58,964 nt of DNA, taken from contig NZ_CADCTE010000008.1 of assembly GCF_902805515.1 (NCBI RefSeq), positions 1 through 58,964 of the forward strand. Reading direction: 5' to 3'. Made by a program: the position numbers and the translations under genes. Below, piece by piece: positions 44,696 to 52,123 of this stretch. The notes beneath the pieces were generated by a model that saw nothing but the letters and a program-made list of their open reading frames with translations, was not told the DNA's origin and ran no database searches. The stretch is from an uncultured Arthrobacter sp. (GTDB lineage: Bacteria > Actinomycetota > Actinomycetes > Actinomycetales > Micrococcaceae). Within the stretch, counting starts at the first letter, position 1; each line of letters starts with the position of its first letter.

Positions 44696-46915
44696 ATGCA
44701 GCACCAAACCCAGCATTCCCCCGGGGCGCATCAGCACCCCCCGGCGGCGCCCGCCTCTCCCCCGGGCCCCGGCGGGTCTCCGGGTTTTCCGCCCGGCCGG
44801 TCCCATCAGCAGGCTCCATCCGCGGCGGCACACCACGGCGCCCCGCCCAGCGGTCACGCCGGGCCTGCCGGTCATGCCGGTCATGGGGACCACGAGGTCC
44901 ATGCCTCGGGCCAGCACGCCGGCCACAGCACCGCCATGTTCCGCAGCAGGTTCTGGATCAGCCTCGCCCTCGCCGTCCCGGTCGTCGCCTTCAGCCCCAT
45001 GTTCGCCATGATCCTGGGGTACAGCCTGCCGACCTTCCCCGGCGCGGCGCTGATCTCCCCGGTGCTCGGCACGGCCATCTTTCTCTACGGCGGTACCCCG
45101 TTCCTCCGCGGCGGGTGGGGCGAGCTGAGGTCGCGGCGGCCCGGGATGATGCTGCTGATCGCCATGGCCATCACCGTGGCCTTCGCCGCCTCCTGGACCA
45201 CCACCCTCGGCCTCGGCGGGTTCGACCTGGACTTCTGGTGGGAACTCGCCCTGCTGATCGTCATCATGCTCCTGGGGCACTGGATGGAGATGCGCGCCCT
45301 CGGGTCGGCCGCCGGCGCCCTCGACGCCCTCGCCGCCCTGCTGCCCGACGAGGCCGACCGCGTCACCGCGGACGGGGTCGAAACCGTCCCGGTGTCATCC
45401 CTTGCCCCCGGCGACGTCGTACTGGTGCGGTCCGGGGCCCGGGTGCCCGCCGACGGCACGGTCACCGAGGGCGCGGCGGAGTTCGACGAATCGATGATCA
45501 CCGGCGAATCGCGCACCGTGCTGCGCCGGAAGGGCGACCCCGTGACGGCGGGCACCGTGGCCACCGACAACGCCGTGCGCGTGGCGGTGAGGGCAGTCGG
45601 CGGTGACACCGCGCTGGCGGGCATCCAGCGGCTCGTCGCCGACGCGCAGGCCTCCTCCTCCCGGGCGCAGGCCCTTGCGGACCGGGCCGCCGCCCTGCTG
45701 TTCTACTTCGCCCTGGGCGCCGGCATCGTGACCTTCCTCGCCTGGCTGGCCCTCGGGAGCCCCGAGGACGCCGTCGTCCGCACGGTGACGGTGCTGGTCA
45801 TCGCCTGCCCCCACGCCCTGGGCCTGGCCATCCCCCTGGTGATCGCACTGTCGACCGAACGGGCTGCCCGGGCCGGGGTGCTGATCAAGGACCGCCTGGC
45901 GCTGGAGCGGATGCGCACCATCGACGTCGTGCTCTTCGACAAGACCGGGACCCTCACCGAGGGCCGCCCGGAAGTCACCGGCGTGGCCGCGGTGCCCGGC
46001 ATGAGCCACTCCCGGCTGCTGGCGCTCGCGGGGGCGGCCGAGGCCGACAGCGAGCATCCTGTGGCGCGGGCCGTGGCCAGGGCCGCCGCCGACGACGCCG
46101 GCGCGACCGAGCTCGCCTATGCGGGGACCGGGTTCTCCTCGATGACCGGACGCGGCGTGCGGGCCACCGTGGCAGGCTCCGAGGTCCTTGTCGGGGGGCC
46201 GAACCTCCTGCGGGAGCTCTCCCTCGACATCCCTGCGGGCATCGTCGGGCCGGTGGCCTCCTGGACCTCCCGCGGAGCGTCGGTGCTCTCCGTAGTGCGC
46301 GACGGCAGCGTCATCGGAGCGCTGGCGCTTGAGGACCGGGTGCGGGACGAGTCCCGGGCCGCGGTGAAGGCGCTGCAGGACCGCGGGGTCAAGGTCGCGA
46401 TGATCACCGGCGACGCCCGGCAGGTCGCCGACGCGGTGGCCCGCGATCTGGGCGTGGACGAGGTCTTCGCCGAGGTCCTCCCGCAGGACAAGGACGCGAA
46501 GGTCGCCGAACTCCAGGCACGGGGATTGACGGTGGCGATGGTCGGTGACGGCGTCAACGACTCCCCGGCACTGGCACGGGCGGAGGTCGGGATCGCGATC
46601 GGCGGAGGGACCGACGTCGCCATCGAGACCGCCGGGGTGGTGCTTGCCGGCAATGACCCGCGCGCGGTGCTCTCGATGATCGACCTGTCGCGGGCCAGCT
46701 ACCGGAAGATGATCCAGAACCTCGTCTGGGCCGCGGGATACAACCTGGCCGCCGTGCCGCTGGCGGCCGGCGTGCTGGCGTTCGCCGGGGTGCTGCTGTC
46801 GCCTGCGGCCGGAGCCGTGCTGATGAGCGTGTCGACGATCGTCGTGGCACTCAACGCCCAGCTGCTGCGCCGGCTCAATCTCGATCCGCGGCACCTCGCG
46901 GGAACACCCCGCTGA
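44696..46915 (+). CDS. copB: CopB-type copper/silver exporting P-type ATPase
   Basis: Membrane ATPase exporting copper, 739 residues. Instead of a CxxC metal-binding domain it has an 80-residue His/Pro-rich N-terminus (HGDHEVHASGQHAGH). The membrane metal site is VIACPHALGLAIPLV, the CPH motif of the P1B-3 (CopB) group, not CPC. Also seen: TGES in the actuator, FDKTGTLTEGRPEV with the phosphorylated Asp, SEHPVARAVARAAADD (HP motif), and VGDGVNDSPALARAEVGIAI. ATG 44696 has AAGGAG six bases upstream. It follows the CsoR-type promoter; the csoR gene is not in the window. Confidence 0.95.
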   Translation: MQHQTQHSPGAHQHPPAAPASPPGPGGSPGFPPGRSHQQAPSAAAHHGAPPSGHAGPAGHAGHGDHEVHASGQHAGHSTAMFRSRFWISLALAVPVVAFSPMFAMILGYSLPTFPGAALISPVLGTAIFLYGGTPFLRGGWGELRSRRPGMMLLIAMAITVAFAASWTTTLGLGGFDLDFWWELALLIVIMLLGHWMEMRALGSAAGALDALAALLPDEADRVTADGVETVPVSSLAPGDVVLVRSGARVPADGTVTEGAAEFDESMITGESRTVLRRKGDPVTAGTVATDNAVRVAVRAVGGDTALAGIQRLVADAQASSSRAQALADRAAALLFYFALGAGIVTFLAWLALGSPEDAVVRTVTVLVIACPHALGLAIPLVIALSTERAARAGVLIKDRLALERMRTIDVVLFDKTGTLTEGRPEVTGVAAVPGMSHSRLLALAGAAEADSEHPVARAVARAAADDAGATELAYAGTGFSSMTGRGVRATVAGSEVLVGGPNLLRELSLDIPAGIVGPVASWTSRGASVLSVVRDGSVIGALALEDRVRDESRAAVKALQDRGVKVAMITGDARQVADAVARDLGVDEVFAEVLPQDKDAKVAELQARGLTVAMVGDGVNDSPALARAEVGIAIGGGTDVAIETAGVVLAGNDPRAVLSMIDLSRASYRKMIQNLVWAAGYNLAAVPLAAGVLAFAGVLLSPAAGAVLMSVSTIVVALNAQLLRRLNLDPRHLAGTPR

Positions 46916-46973
46916 GCTCGAATACCTCGGGACCGACGTGTCGGTCCCCTCGAGAACCCAAAGGAGAATGAAC

Positions 46974-47612
46974 ATGAAACGTTATTCAACCCTGACCGGC
47001 CTCGCCCTGGTCCTTGTCCTCGCCGGCTGTGGGGCCGGTCCGGAGGCCGGACACGGCTCCGCGCATGACTCAGGGCAGGCCCCGACGTCGGCGTCCGGCT
47101 CCCCCACCGTGTCGGCCGGGCTGTCCAACGCCGCCGACGTGGAGTTCGCCGCCGGAATGATTCCGCACCACGAGCAGGCAGTGGAGATGAGCGATTCGAT
47201 GCTCGCCAAGGCCGGGATCGACCCGGAGGTTACTGCGCTGGCCACCCGCATAAAGGCTGCCCAGGCACCGGAGATCCGAACCATGAAGGCCTGGCTCGAT
47301 GACTGGGGAAAGCCCGGCGCTGGCGGTGGCAGCGGAGCCGGTCACGGTTCCGGACACGGCGGGGAGGCCGCAGGCACAGGCAGCGGGATGATGAGCGGCG
47401 AACAGCTTGAGGAGCTCGCGGGCGCCGAGGGTGACGAAGCGTCGCAGCTGTTCCTTGCCGGGATGATCGAGCACCACAAGGGCGCCATCGACATGGCGGA
47501 ACAGGAGCTGGAGGCGGGCGCCGATCCCGGCGCCAAAGACCTCGCCGCGTCGATAGTGCAAGCGCAGGAGTCGGAAATCAAGGAGATGGAAGCCCTGCTC
47601 GCGGGCCTTTAG
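46974..47612 (+). CDS. DUF305 domain copper-associated lipoprotein
   Basis: A 212-residue lipoprotein (signal TLTGLALVLVLAGC, lipobox LAGC at residues 15-18). DUF305 contains two related halves: VEFAAGMIPHHEQAVEMSDS and QLFLAGMIEHHKGAIDMAEQ, each with a paired-His, Met-rich helix fit for metal binding. The linker is Gly/His-rich. ATG 46974 has AAAGGAG seven bases upstream; ATG 46968 is too close to it. It is 58 bases after copB, most likely in the same copper-induced transcript, handling copper on the outer face. Confidence 0.9.
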   Translation: MKRYSTLTGLALVLVLAGCGAGPEAGHGSAHDSGQAPTSASGSPTVSAGLSNAADVEFAAGMIPHHEQAVEMSDSMLAKAGIDPEVTALATRIKAAQAPEIRTMKAWLDDWGKPGAGGGSGAGHGSGHGGEAAGTGSGMMSGEQLEELAGAEGDEASQLFLAGMIEHHKGAIDMAEQELEAGADPGAKDLAASIVQAQESEIKEMEALLAGL

Positions 47613-47674
47613 ACTGCCGGGGACCGTCTCGACCGCAGGGCCTTGACGGTTTACGGCGGACGGGGAAGGACACA

Positions 47675-48472
47675 ATGAACCCGGTACACGGGAGCCCGGC
47701 ACCAGGGCGGACGCAGCTGAAGGGCGCGGCACCGAGGAGCTCAGAGCAGAGGGGCACACTACCGGCCCGGCTGGTGGGCAGGGGGTTCATGGAAGTGTTC
47801 CGGGCGATGAAGGTGCTCAGGCCTTCCCGCCCCATCCATCCCTCCGGGGTACGCCTGACGGGATACCTCGCCGTCGGCGGCGGCACCTCAAGCGGCATCC
47901 CGTGGCTCGACACCGCGGGAAGCACCGCGGTCGAGGCGCGGCTCTCACGGTCGGTGGGCCTGCCGGGTCCCCTGCCGGACATCATCGGACTCGCGGTGAG
48001 GATTCCCTCGGGCGAGGCGCACGCCGATCTGCTGCTGTCCTCGACGGGAAGTTCACCGCTGGGCCGGTTCGTGCTGGTCCCCCGGCTGAACATCGCCCGC
48101 TCCCCGCTGACCACCATGATGCCGTACCGGGGCGCGCACGGGCCGGTCCTGCTGGCCGCGCGGACCACCGGGCAGCGGTCAACCACCCCCGGACGCCTTC
48201 CGGCGTCGCTGCCGGCCTTCCGGCGCACGCTCACGGGACGTGCCTGGTCGATGGAGCTGTCCTATGCCAGTCCGCTGGGGCGCTGGATCCCGTTTGGAAC
48301 CCTCATGCTCACGATTGACCCCGACCAGGGCCAGGAGGACCTGCGGTTCGACCCGGTCCGCAATCCCCTGCCCACGGCGTCGACCTATGAGTGGGCCGCG
48401 GAGCTGCGCCGGGGCTCCTACGCCGTCGCCCGCTCCCCCCGGCACAACGAATCCGACGACCGCACCCGATAA
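47675..48472 (+). CDS. Uncharacterised protein, weakly catalase-like
   Basis: A 265-residue protein that I do not recognise with certainty. There are no signal or membrane segments. The central part, STAVEARLSRSVGLPGPLPD then IIGLAVRIPSGEAHADLLL, resembles the distal-side pattern of catalase-type haem proteins (xARFS-xG-DxxGxAxR), but the catalytic His and the haem-ligand motif are not visible. The first 45 residues are basic and may be untranslated if a later Met (FMEVFRAMKVLRPSRPIHPS) is the start. It lies downstream of the copper genes. Confidence 0.5.
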   Translation: MNPVHGSPAPGRTQLKGAAPRSSEQRGTLPARLVGRGFMEVFRAMKVLRPSRPIHPSGVRLTGYLAVGGGTSSGIPWLDTAGSTAVEARLSRSVGLPGPLPDIIGLAVRIPSGEAHADLLLSSTGSSPLGRFVLVPRLNIARSPLTTMMPYRGAHGPVLLAARTTGQRSTTPGRLPASLPAFRRTLTGRAWSMELSYASPLGRWIPFGTLMLTIDPDQGQEDLRFDPVRNPLPTASTYEWAAELRRGSYAVARSPRHNESDDRTR

Positions 48473-48482
48473 CGACCCATGC

Positions 48483-48536
48483 ACCAGTTAACGACAAACG
48501 CACCCGATATATCGGGTGCGTTTGTCGTTAACTGGT
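48483..48536. repeat. 54-base perfect palindrome (GTTAAC family)
   Basis: Perfect inverted symmetry over 54 bases centred on GATATATC; each 27-base arm contains GTTAACGACAAACGCACCC. It is closely related to the palindrome at 22905-22962 and also lies between convergent genes (the uncharacterised gene and the Liv binding protein). Confidence 0.9.
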
Positions 48537-48575
48537 CCGCAAACGGGCCTGGACAGGCGGCAAGGCCCGAACAGG

Positions 48576-48609
48576 CGGAAGGCCCCGCCCTGGTGGACGG
48601 GGCCTTCCG
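48576..48609 (-). terminator. Terminator of the Liv substrate-binding protein gene
   Basis: CGGAAGGCCCCG, ten bases, CGGGGCCTTCCG: a 12-base perfect stem 34 bases after the livJ-like stop on the minus strand. No T tract, as is common in high-GC actinobacteria. Confidence 0.65.
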
Positions 48610-48642
48610 GTGCAGCGGGTGTGCTGACCCGAGCTCCTGAGG

Positions 48643-50046
48643 TTAGAGCTTGCCAACCTCGGAACGGCTCGGCTGCGGCACGTTGTTCTCGTCGTACTGG
48701 TAGATGCCGATGGCGGCTTCCGTGGGATCGCCGTTCTCGTCGAAGGAAACCGGGCCGGAGATACCGTCGTAGTCGATGTCCTCACCGTCGCGCAGCAGGG
48801 TCACGCAGCCGGCGAAGTCGAAGCACTTCTCGCCGTCCTTCGAGACGGACTCGAGCTCCCCTGCGATGGCGGTACCATCGGTGCTGCCTGCAGCCTCGGC
48901 TGCCAGCGACATCAGGTTGACGGCGTCGTAGCTTTCACCGGCGTAGCTCCAGCTGGTCAGCTTGGGGTCGATCTCAAGCAGCGCCTTCTGGAATTCGTCG
49001 CCGGTGAAGGGGCCGGGGATGGTGCCCTGGGCGCCCTCGAGGGTGCCCGGCTCCAGGTCCTTGCTGTAGTCGGTGGTGTTGCCGTCGACCATGAACATGC
49101 TCGAGGGTTCGATGCCCTTGCCGGTGAGCAGCGGAACGATGCTCTTGGCCTGGTCGAAGGTGATGATGACGATGGCGTCGGGCTTGGCCGCGACCACCGC
49201 ATCGACCTGGCTGCTGAACTGGGAATCGCCTTCGTTGAACAGTTCGGCGGCGACGACCTTGCCACCGGCTCCTTCAACGGTTTCGGTGATGTTGGCCTGA
49301 AGGCCGGTGCCGTAGGCGTCGTTGAGGACGATCATGCCGACGGTCTGGGCGCCGCAGGACATGATGTAGTTGCCGAGCGTGCGTCCCTGCAGGACGTCCG
49401 ACGGTGCGGTGCGCCAGTAGAGGCCCTTGTCGTCCCAGTCGGTGAACTCCGGGGAGGTGTTCGCCGGGGAGAACTGCACGACGCCGGCTCCCGTGATCTG
49501 GTTGATGACGGTCTTGGAGACTCCGGACGAAGCGGCGCCGATGATGGCGCTGACATCCTGGGACAGGAGTTCGGTGACCGACTGGGTGGCGATGTCGGTG
49601 GTGGTGTCGCCTGAATCGCGGTGGACCACCGAGATGTCCTTGCCGAGGACGCCGCCTGCTTCGTTGACTTCCTTGACCGCGAGGTTCACGCCCGCGATTT
49701 CCGGCGGGCCGAGGAACGCGAGGGCACCGGTGGTCGGCAGGATGGATCCGAACTTCAGGGGCGTATCGGTGACGGTCTTCGCCTCGGGGACAGCCGAGGG
49801 GTCGCCCTTCTCGCCGGCTTCCGCCGCCTCGCCGCCTTCGCTGGGCGGGCAGGACAGTGCGCCCGCGGTTTCGGCGGTCGCCGAGGCGCCGGGCTCGGCG
49901 CCGTCCTCGGGTGCCGCGTTTCCGCCGCCGCCGCCGCCACAGCCCGAGGCAAAGAGTGCAATACCCAGGCTGAGGGCTGCGATCTTCGCTGCGCGCGGAG
50001 CATTCTCCCCAATGCCGGACCGCATCGGGTTGCGTGTTACAGTCAT
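48643..50046 (-). CDS. livJ: Branched-chain amino acid ABC substrate-binding lipoprotein
   Basis: Type I periplasmic-binding-fold lipoprotein, 467 residues, that captures amino acids (or amides) for the Liv importer. Signal AALSLGIALFASGC with lipobox at about residues 27-30, then a Gly-rich and acidic linker. Fold motifs: LKFGSILPTTGALAFLGPPE, NEAGGVLGKDISVVHRDSGD, VTELLSQDVSAIIGAASSGV and VQFSPANTSPEFTDW. ATG 50046 has GAGGAG eight bases upstream. It is on the opposite strand and 4 kb from livHMGF, with copper genes between, but is the only binding protein near that operon, so partnership is probable. Confidence 0.9.
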   Translation of the reverse strand: MTVTRNPMRSGIGENAPRAAKIAALSLGIALFASGCGGGGGGNAAPEDGAEPGASATAETAGALSCPPSEGGEAAEAGEKGDPSAVPEAKTVTDTPLKFGSILPTTGALAFLGPPEIAGVNLAVKEVNEAGGVLGKDISVVHRDSGDTTTDIATQSVTELLSQDVSAIIGAASSGVSKTVINQITGAGVVQFSPANTSPEFTDWDDKGLYWRTAPSDVLQGRTLGNYIMSCGAQTVGMIVLNDAYGTGLQANITETVEGAGGKVVAAELFNEGDSQFSSQVDAVVAAKPDAIVIITFDQAKSIVPLLTGKGIEPSSMFMVDGNTTDYSKDLEPGTLEGAQGTIPGPFTGDEFQKALLEIDPKLTSWSYAGESYDAVNLMSLAAEAAGSTDGTAIAGELESVSKDGEKCFDFAGCVTLLRDGEDIDYDGISGPVSFDENGDPTEAAIGIYQYDENNVPQPSRSEVGKL

Positions 50047-50155
50047 CAATTTTTCTCCTCGACCGAAAGGCATTGTCAGCCTTCGCTGCACTCACCAGGT
50101 GTTCCTGGTATGTAGAAAAGCTAATGCAAAAAAGGCCCGAACATAAGGGAATCCG

Positions 50156-50171
50156 GTTACGACCTTGTAAC
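50156..50171. promoter_or_regulatory. GlnR-like box upstream of the Liv binding protein
   Basis: GTTAC-GACCTT-GTAAC is a 16-base inverted repeat that fits the gTnAC-N6-GaAAC half-pair recognised by the nitrogen regulator GlnR, with one base off. It lies 110 bases upstream of the start. A second pair, usual in strong sites, is not seen. The rest of 50172-50373 holds no recognisable signal. Confidence 0.4.
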
Positions 50172-50373
50172 GCTCGTCACACCGAGGCCTCGGCGGGGTT
50201 GACACCGGGGCGGTGGGGAGACGATCGGGCGGCGGTGCGCCCGGTCGGCGCGTCGAGGTGTGACGCTGAAATGCTGCGCGTGATGAGAGCCGGTTGGGGC
50301 CCGCGGCGGAGATCGGGCGGGCCTGGAGGCCTCAGCGGACGGTCGTGCTCGGGTTACGGGCCGCCGGGCCCGG

Positions 50374-50449
50374 TGGTACCCCAGGTCGGACTCGAACCGA
50401 CACTGAACAGATTTTAAGTCTGGTGCCTCTGCCATTGGGCTACTGGGGC
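50374..50449 (-). tRNA. tRNA with UAA anticodon and short variable loop
   Basis: A 76-base cloverleaf on the minus strand. Acceptor stem GCCCCAG/CTGGGGT (first pair G-U), D-arm GCC/GGC with loop CAATGGCAGA, anticodon stem CCAGA/TCTGT (C-U mismatch at the outer pair), loop CTTAAAA giving anticodon UAA, five-base variable loop TCAGT, T-arm GTCGG-TTCGAGT-CCGAC, discriminator A and an encoded CCA. UAA reads UUA (Leu), but bacterial tRNA-Leu normally has a long variable arm, which is absent here. It is 172 bases from the ndh stop. Confidence 0.8.
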
Positions 50450-50564
50450 GGATGCTCCGCAGGTCAAGAATATCGCGCCGGACCACCCGCCCCCGCTCCA
50501 GGCGCGGCCGGGCGTCGCAGGGCACGGGGTGAACCCGGCTGGAGGGCATCACCGGTTAAGCGGC

Positions 50565-50600
50565 GACGGCGGGCCCCCGCTTGTGCGGGAACCCACCGTC
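50565..50600 (-). terminator. Hairpin terminator after ndh
   Basis: On the minus strand GACGGTGGG pairs with CCCGCCGTC (one G-U pair) outside an inner CCCGC/GCGGG hairpin. It begins 22 bases after the ndh stop. A T tract is lacking. Confidence 0.45.
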
Positions 50601-50621
50601 GTGTCCGGCGGACCGGGTAAA

Positions 50622-52064
50622 TCAGGCGTTCGAGGCGGCCTTGCCGCTCGCCTTTCCGGCCGGGACCGGAGGTGCCGCCTGAAGGGCGGTGTCCTTCTTC
50701 GGCGGCGGGGTGGCTGCGTTGCGGAACTGCCGGCGCGGGGTCTGCAGGTCCGCGATGGGGGCGAGGTCCCTGCCGAAGATGAAGCTCATCGACCAGTTGG
50801 AGATGACCCGGGCCTTGCGCTCGAACATCGGCATGGCCATGCCGTGGTACCCGCGGTGGGCCAGCCAGGCCGGGAAGCCGCGCATCCCGAAGCCCATGAT
50901 GTTGGCGACACCCTTGAAGGTACCGAAGCCAGCGACGGCGCCCAGGTTGGTGTGCTTGTACTCCTGAACGCGGCCCACGCCGTAGTTCTGGGCGTAGATG
51001 TTCTTCGCGAGGCGCTTCGCCTGGCGGACCGCGTGCTGGGCGTTGGGGACGCAGAACCCGCCCACGCCGCCGCCGCTGAGGTCGGGCACGGCCGCGACGT
51101 CGCCGGCGGTCCAGGCGTGCTGGAGAGGTCCGTCATCGCCGGTGATGCGCAGTTCGGCGTTCGCGCGCAGGCGGCCGCGGTCATCGATCGGGAAGTCGGT
51201 GGAGCGGACGACCGGGTTGGCCTGCACGCCGGCGGTCCAGATGAGGGTGTCGGTGGCGAACTCGTCGGCCGGGGTCTTGTCCGGCATGTTGATCAGCTTC
51301 AGGTTGCCGTCGACGGCGCTGGCGAGCGAGGTGTTGAGCAGGACCTGGATGCCGCGTGAGCGCAGGTGCTCGACGACCCAGACGGCCTGCTGCTCGGTGA
51401 CCTCGGGCATGACGCGCGGCATGGCCTCGATCAGGACGAAGCGGACATCGGAGCGCTTGAGGCGGGCGTTCTTCTTCACCGCATCGCGGGCCATGTCCTC
51501 GATCTCGGTGATGGCTTCGATGCCGGCGAACCCGCCGCCGACGACGACGAAGGTCAGCATGCGGTCCCGGGCCGGGCCGGCGGGCAGCAGCGAGCCGGTC
51601 TCGATGCGCTCGAGGATCTGGTTGCGCAGCGCGACGGCCTCTTCGATCGTCTTCAGGCCGATGCCCTGGTCCTTCAGCCCCTCGATGGGGAAGGTGCGGG
51701 TGATCGCGCCGGCGGCCATGACGATGTCGGTGTAGCCGAGCGTGAACGGCTCACCCTCGCCTGCGGGCTCGATCGTGGCGGTGCGGGCGGCGTGGTCGAC
51801 CCCGGTGACCCGGCCGCTGATGAGCTCGGTCTCGGGCAGGTGGACGCGGTGCGAGACGATGGCGTGGCGCGCCTCGATGCTTCCGGAGGCCACCTCGGGG
51901 AGGAACGGCTGGTATGTCATGTAGGGAAGGGGGTCGACCAGGGTGACGATGCCACCGTGGGACTTCACCTTCTTCTGCAGCTTGTGGGCCACGTAGAGGC
52001 CGACGTAGCCGCCTCCGACGACGAGGATGCGCGGACGATCAGAGAACAGTGAGTTCGATGCCAT
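50622..52064 (-). CDS. ndh: Type II NADH dehydrogenase
   Basis: Single-subunit, non-proton-pumping NADH:menaquinone oxidoreductase at the inner face of the membrane, 480 residues. FAD-binding RILVVGGGYVGLYVAHKLQK at residue 12; PYMTYQPFLPEVASGSIEAR, the family quinone/FAD motif; NADH-binding LTFVVVGGGFAGIEAITEIE near residue 170; and AWTAGDVAAVPDLSGGGVGG. The C-terminal HRGYHGMAMPMFERKARVIS is the membrane-contact region. TACTAT lies six bases before ATG 52064, so the mRNA is probably leaderless, and a Rex-type operator overlaps the promoter. Confidence 0.95.
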   Translation of the reverse strand: MASNSLFSDRPRILVVGGGYVGLYVAHKLQKKVKSHGGIVTLVDPLPYMTYQPFLPEVASGSIEARHAIVSHRVHLPETELISGRVTGVDHAARTATIEPAGEGEPFTLGYTDIVMAAGAITRTFPIEGLKDQGIGLKTIEEAVALRNQILERIETGSLLPAGPARDRMLTFVVVGGGFAGIEAITEIEDMARDAVKKNARLKRSDVRFVLIEAMPRVMPEVTEQQAVWVVEHLRSRGIQVLLNTSLASAVDGNLKLINMPDKTPADEFATDTLIWTAGVQANPVVRSTDFPIDDRGRLRANAELRITGDDGPLQHAWTAGDVAAVPDLSGGGVGGFCVPNAQHAVRQAKRLAKNIYAQNYGVGRVQEYKHTNLGAVAGFGTFKGVANIMGFGMRGFPAWLAHRGYHGMAMPMFERKARVISNWSMSFIFGRDLAPIADLQTPRRQFRNAATPPPKKDTALQAAPPVPAGKASGKAASNA

Positions 52065-52070
52065 GGCTCG

Positions 52071-52101
52071 ATAGTACCGGACTTTGTGAAAGTCTTCACT
52101 A
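52071..52101 (-). promoter_or_regulatory. ndh promoter with Rex-type operator
   Basis: TTGTGAAAGTCTTCACTA (52084-52101) matches the Rex consensus TTGTGAA-N4-TTCACAA at 13 of 14 fixed positions. It sits just upstream of the -10 TACTAT (52076-52071, minus strand), where bound repressor would cover the -35 region. Rex senses NADH/NAD+, and ndh is a classical target in streptomycetes. Confidence 0.75.
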
Positions 52102-52123
52102 ACTGTAAAGAACGTCTAGCCGC

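Noticed and set aside
50374..50449. Ordinary class II tRNA-Leu
   Set aside because: The variable loop has five bases; there is no long variable arm on either reading of the sequence.
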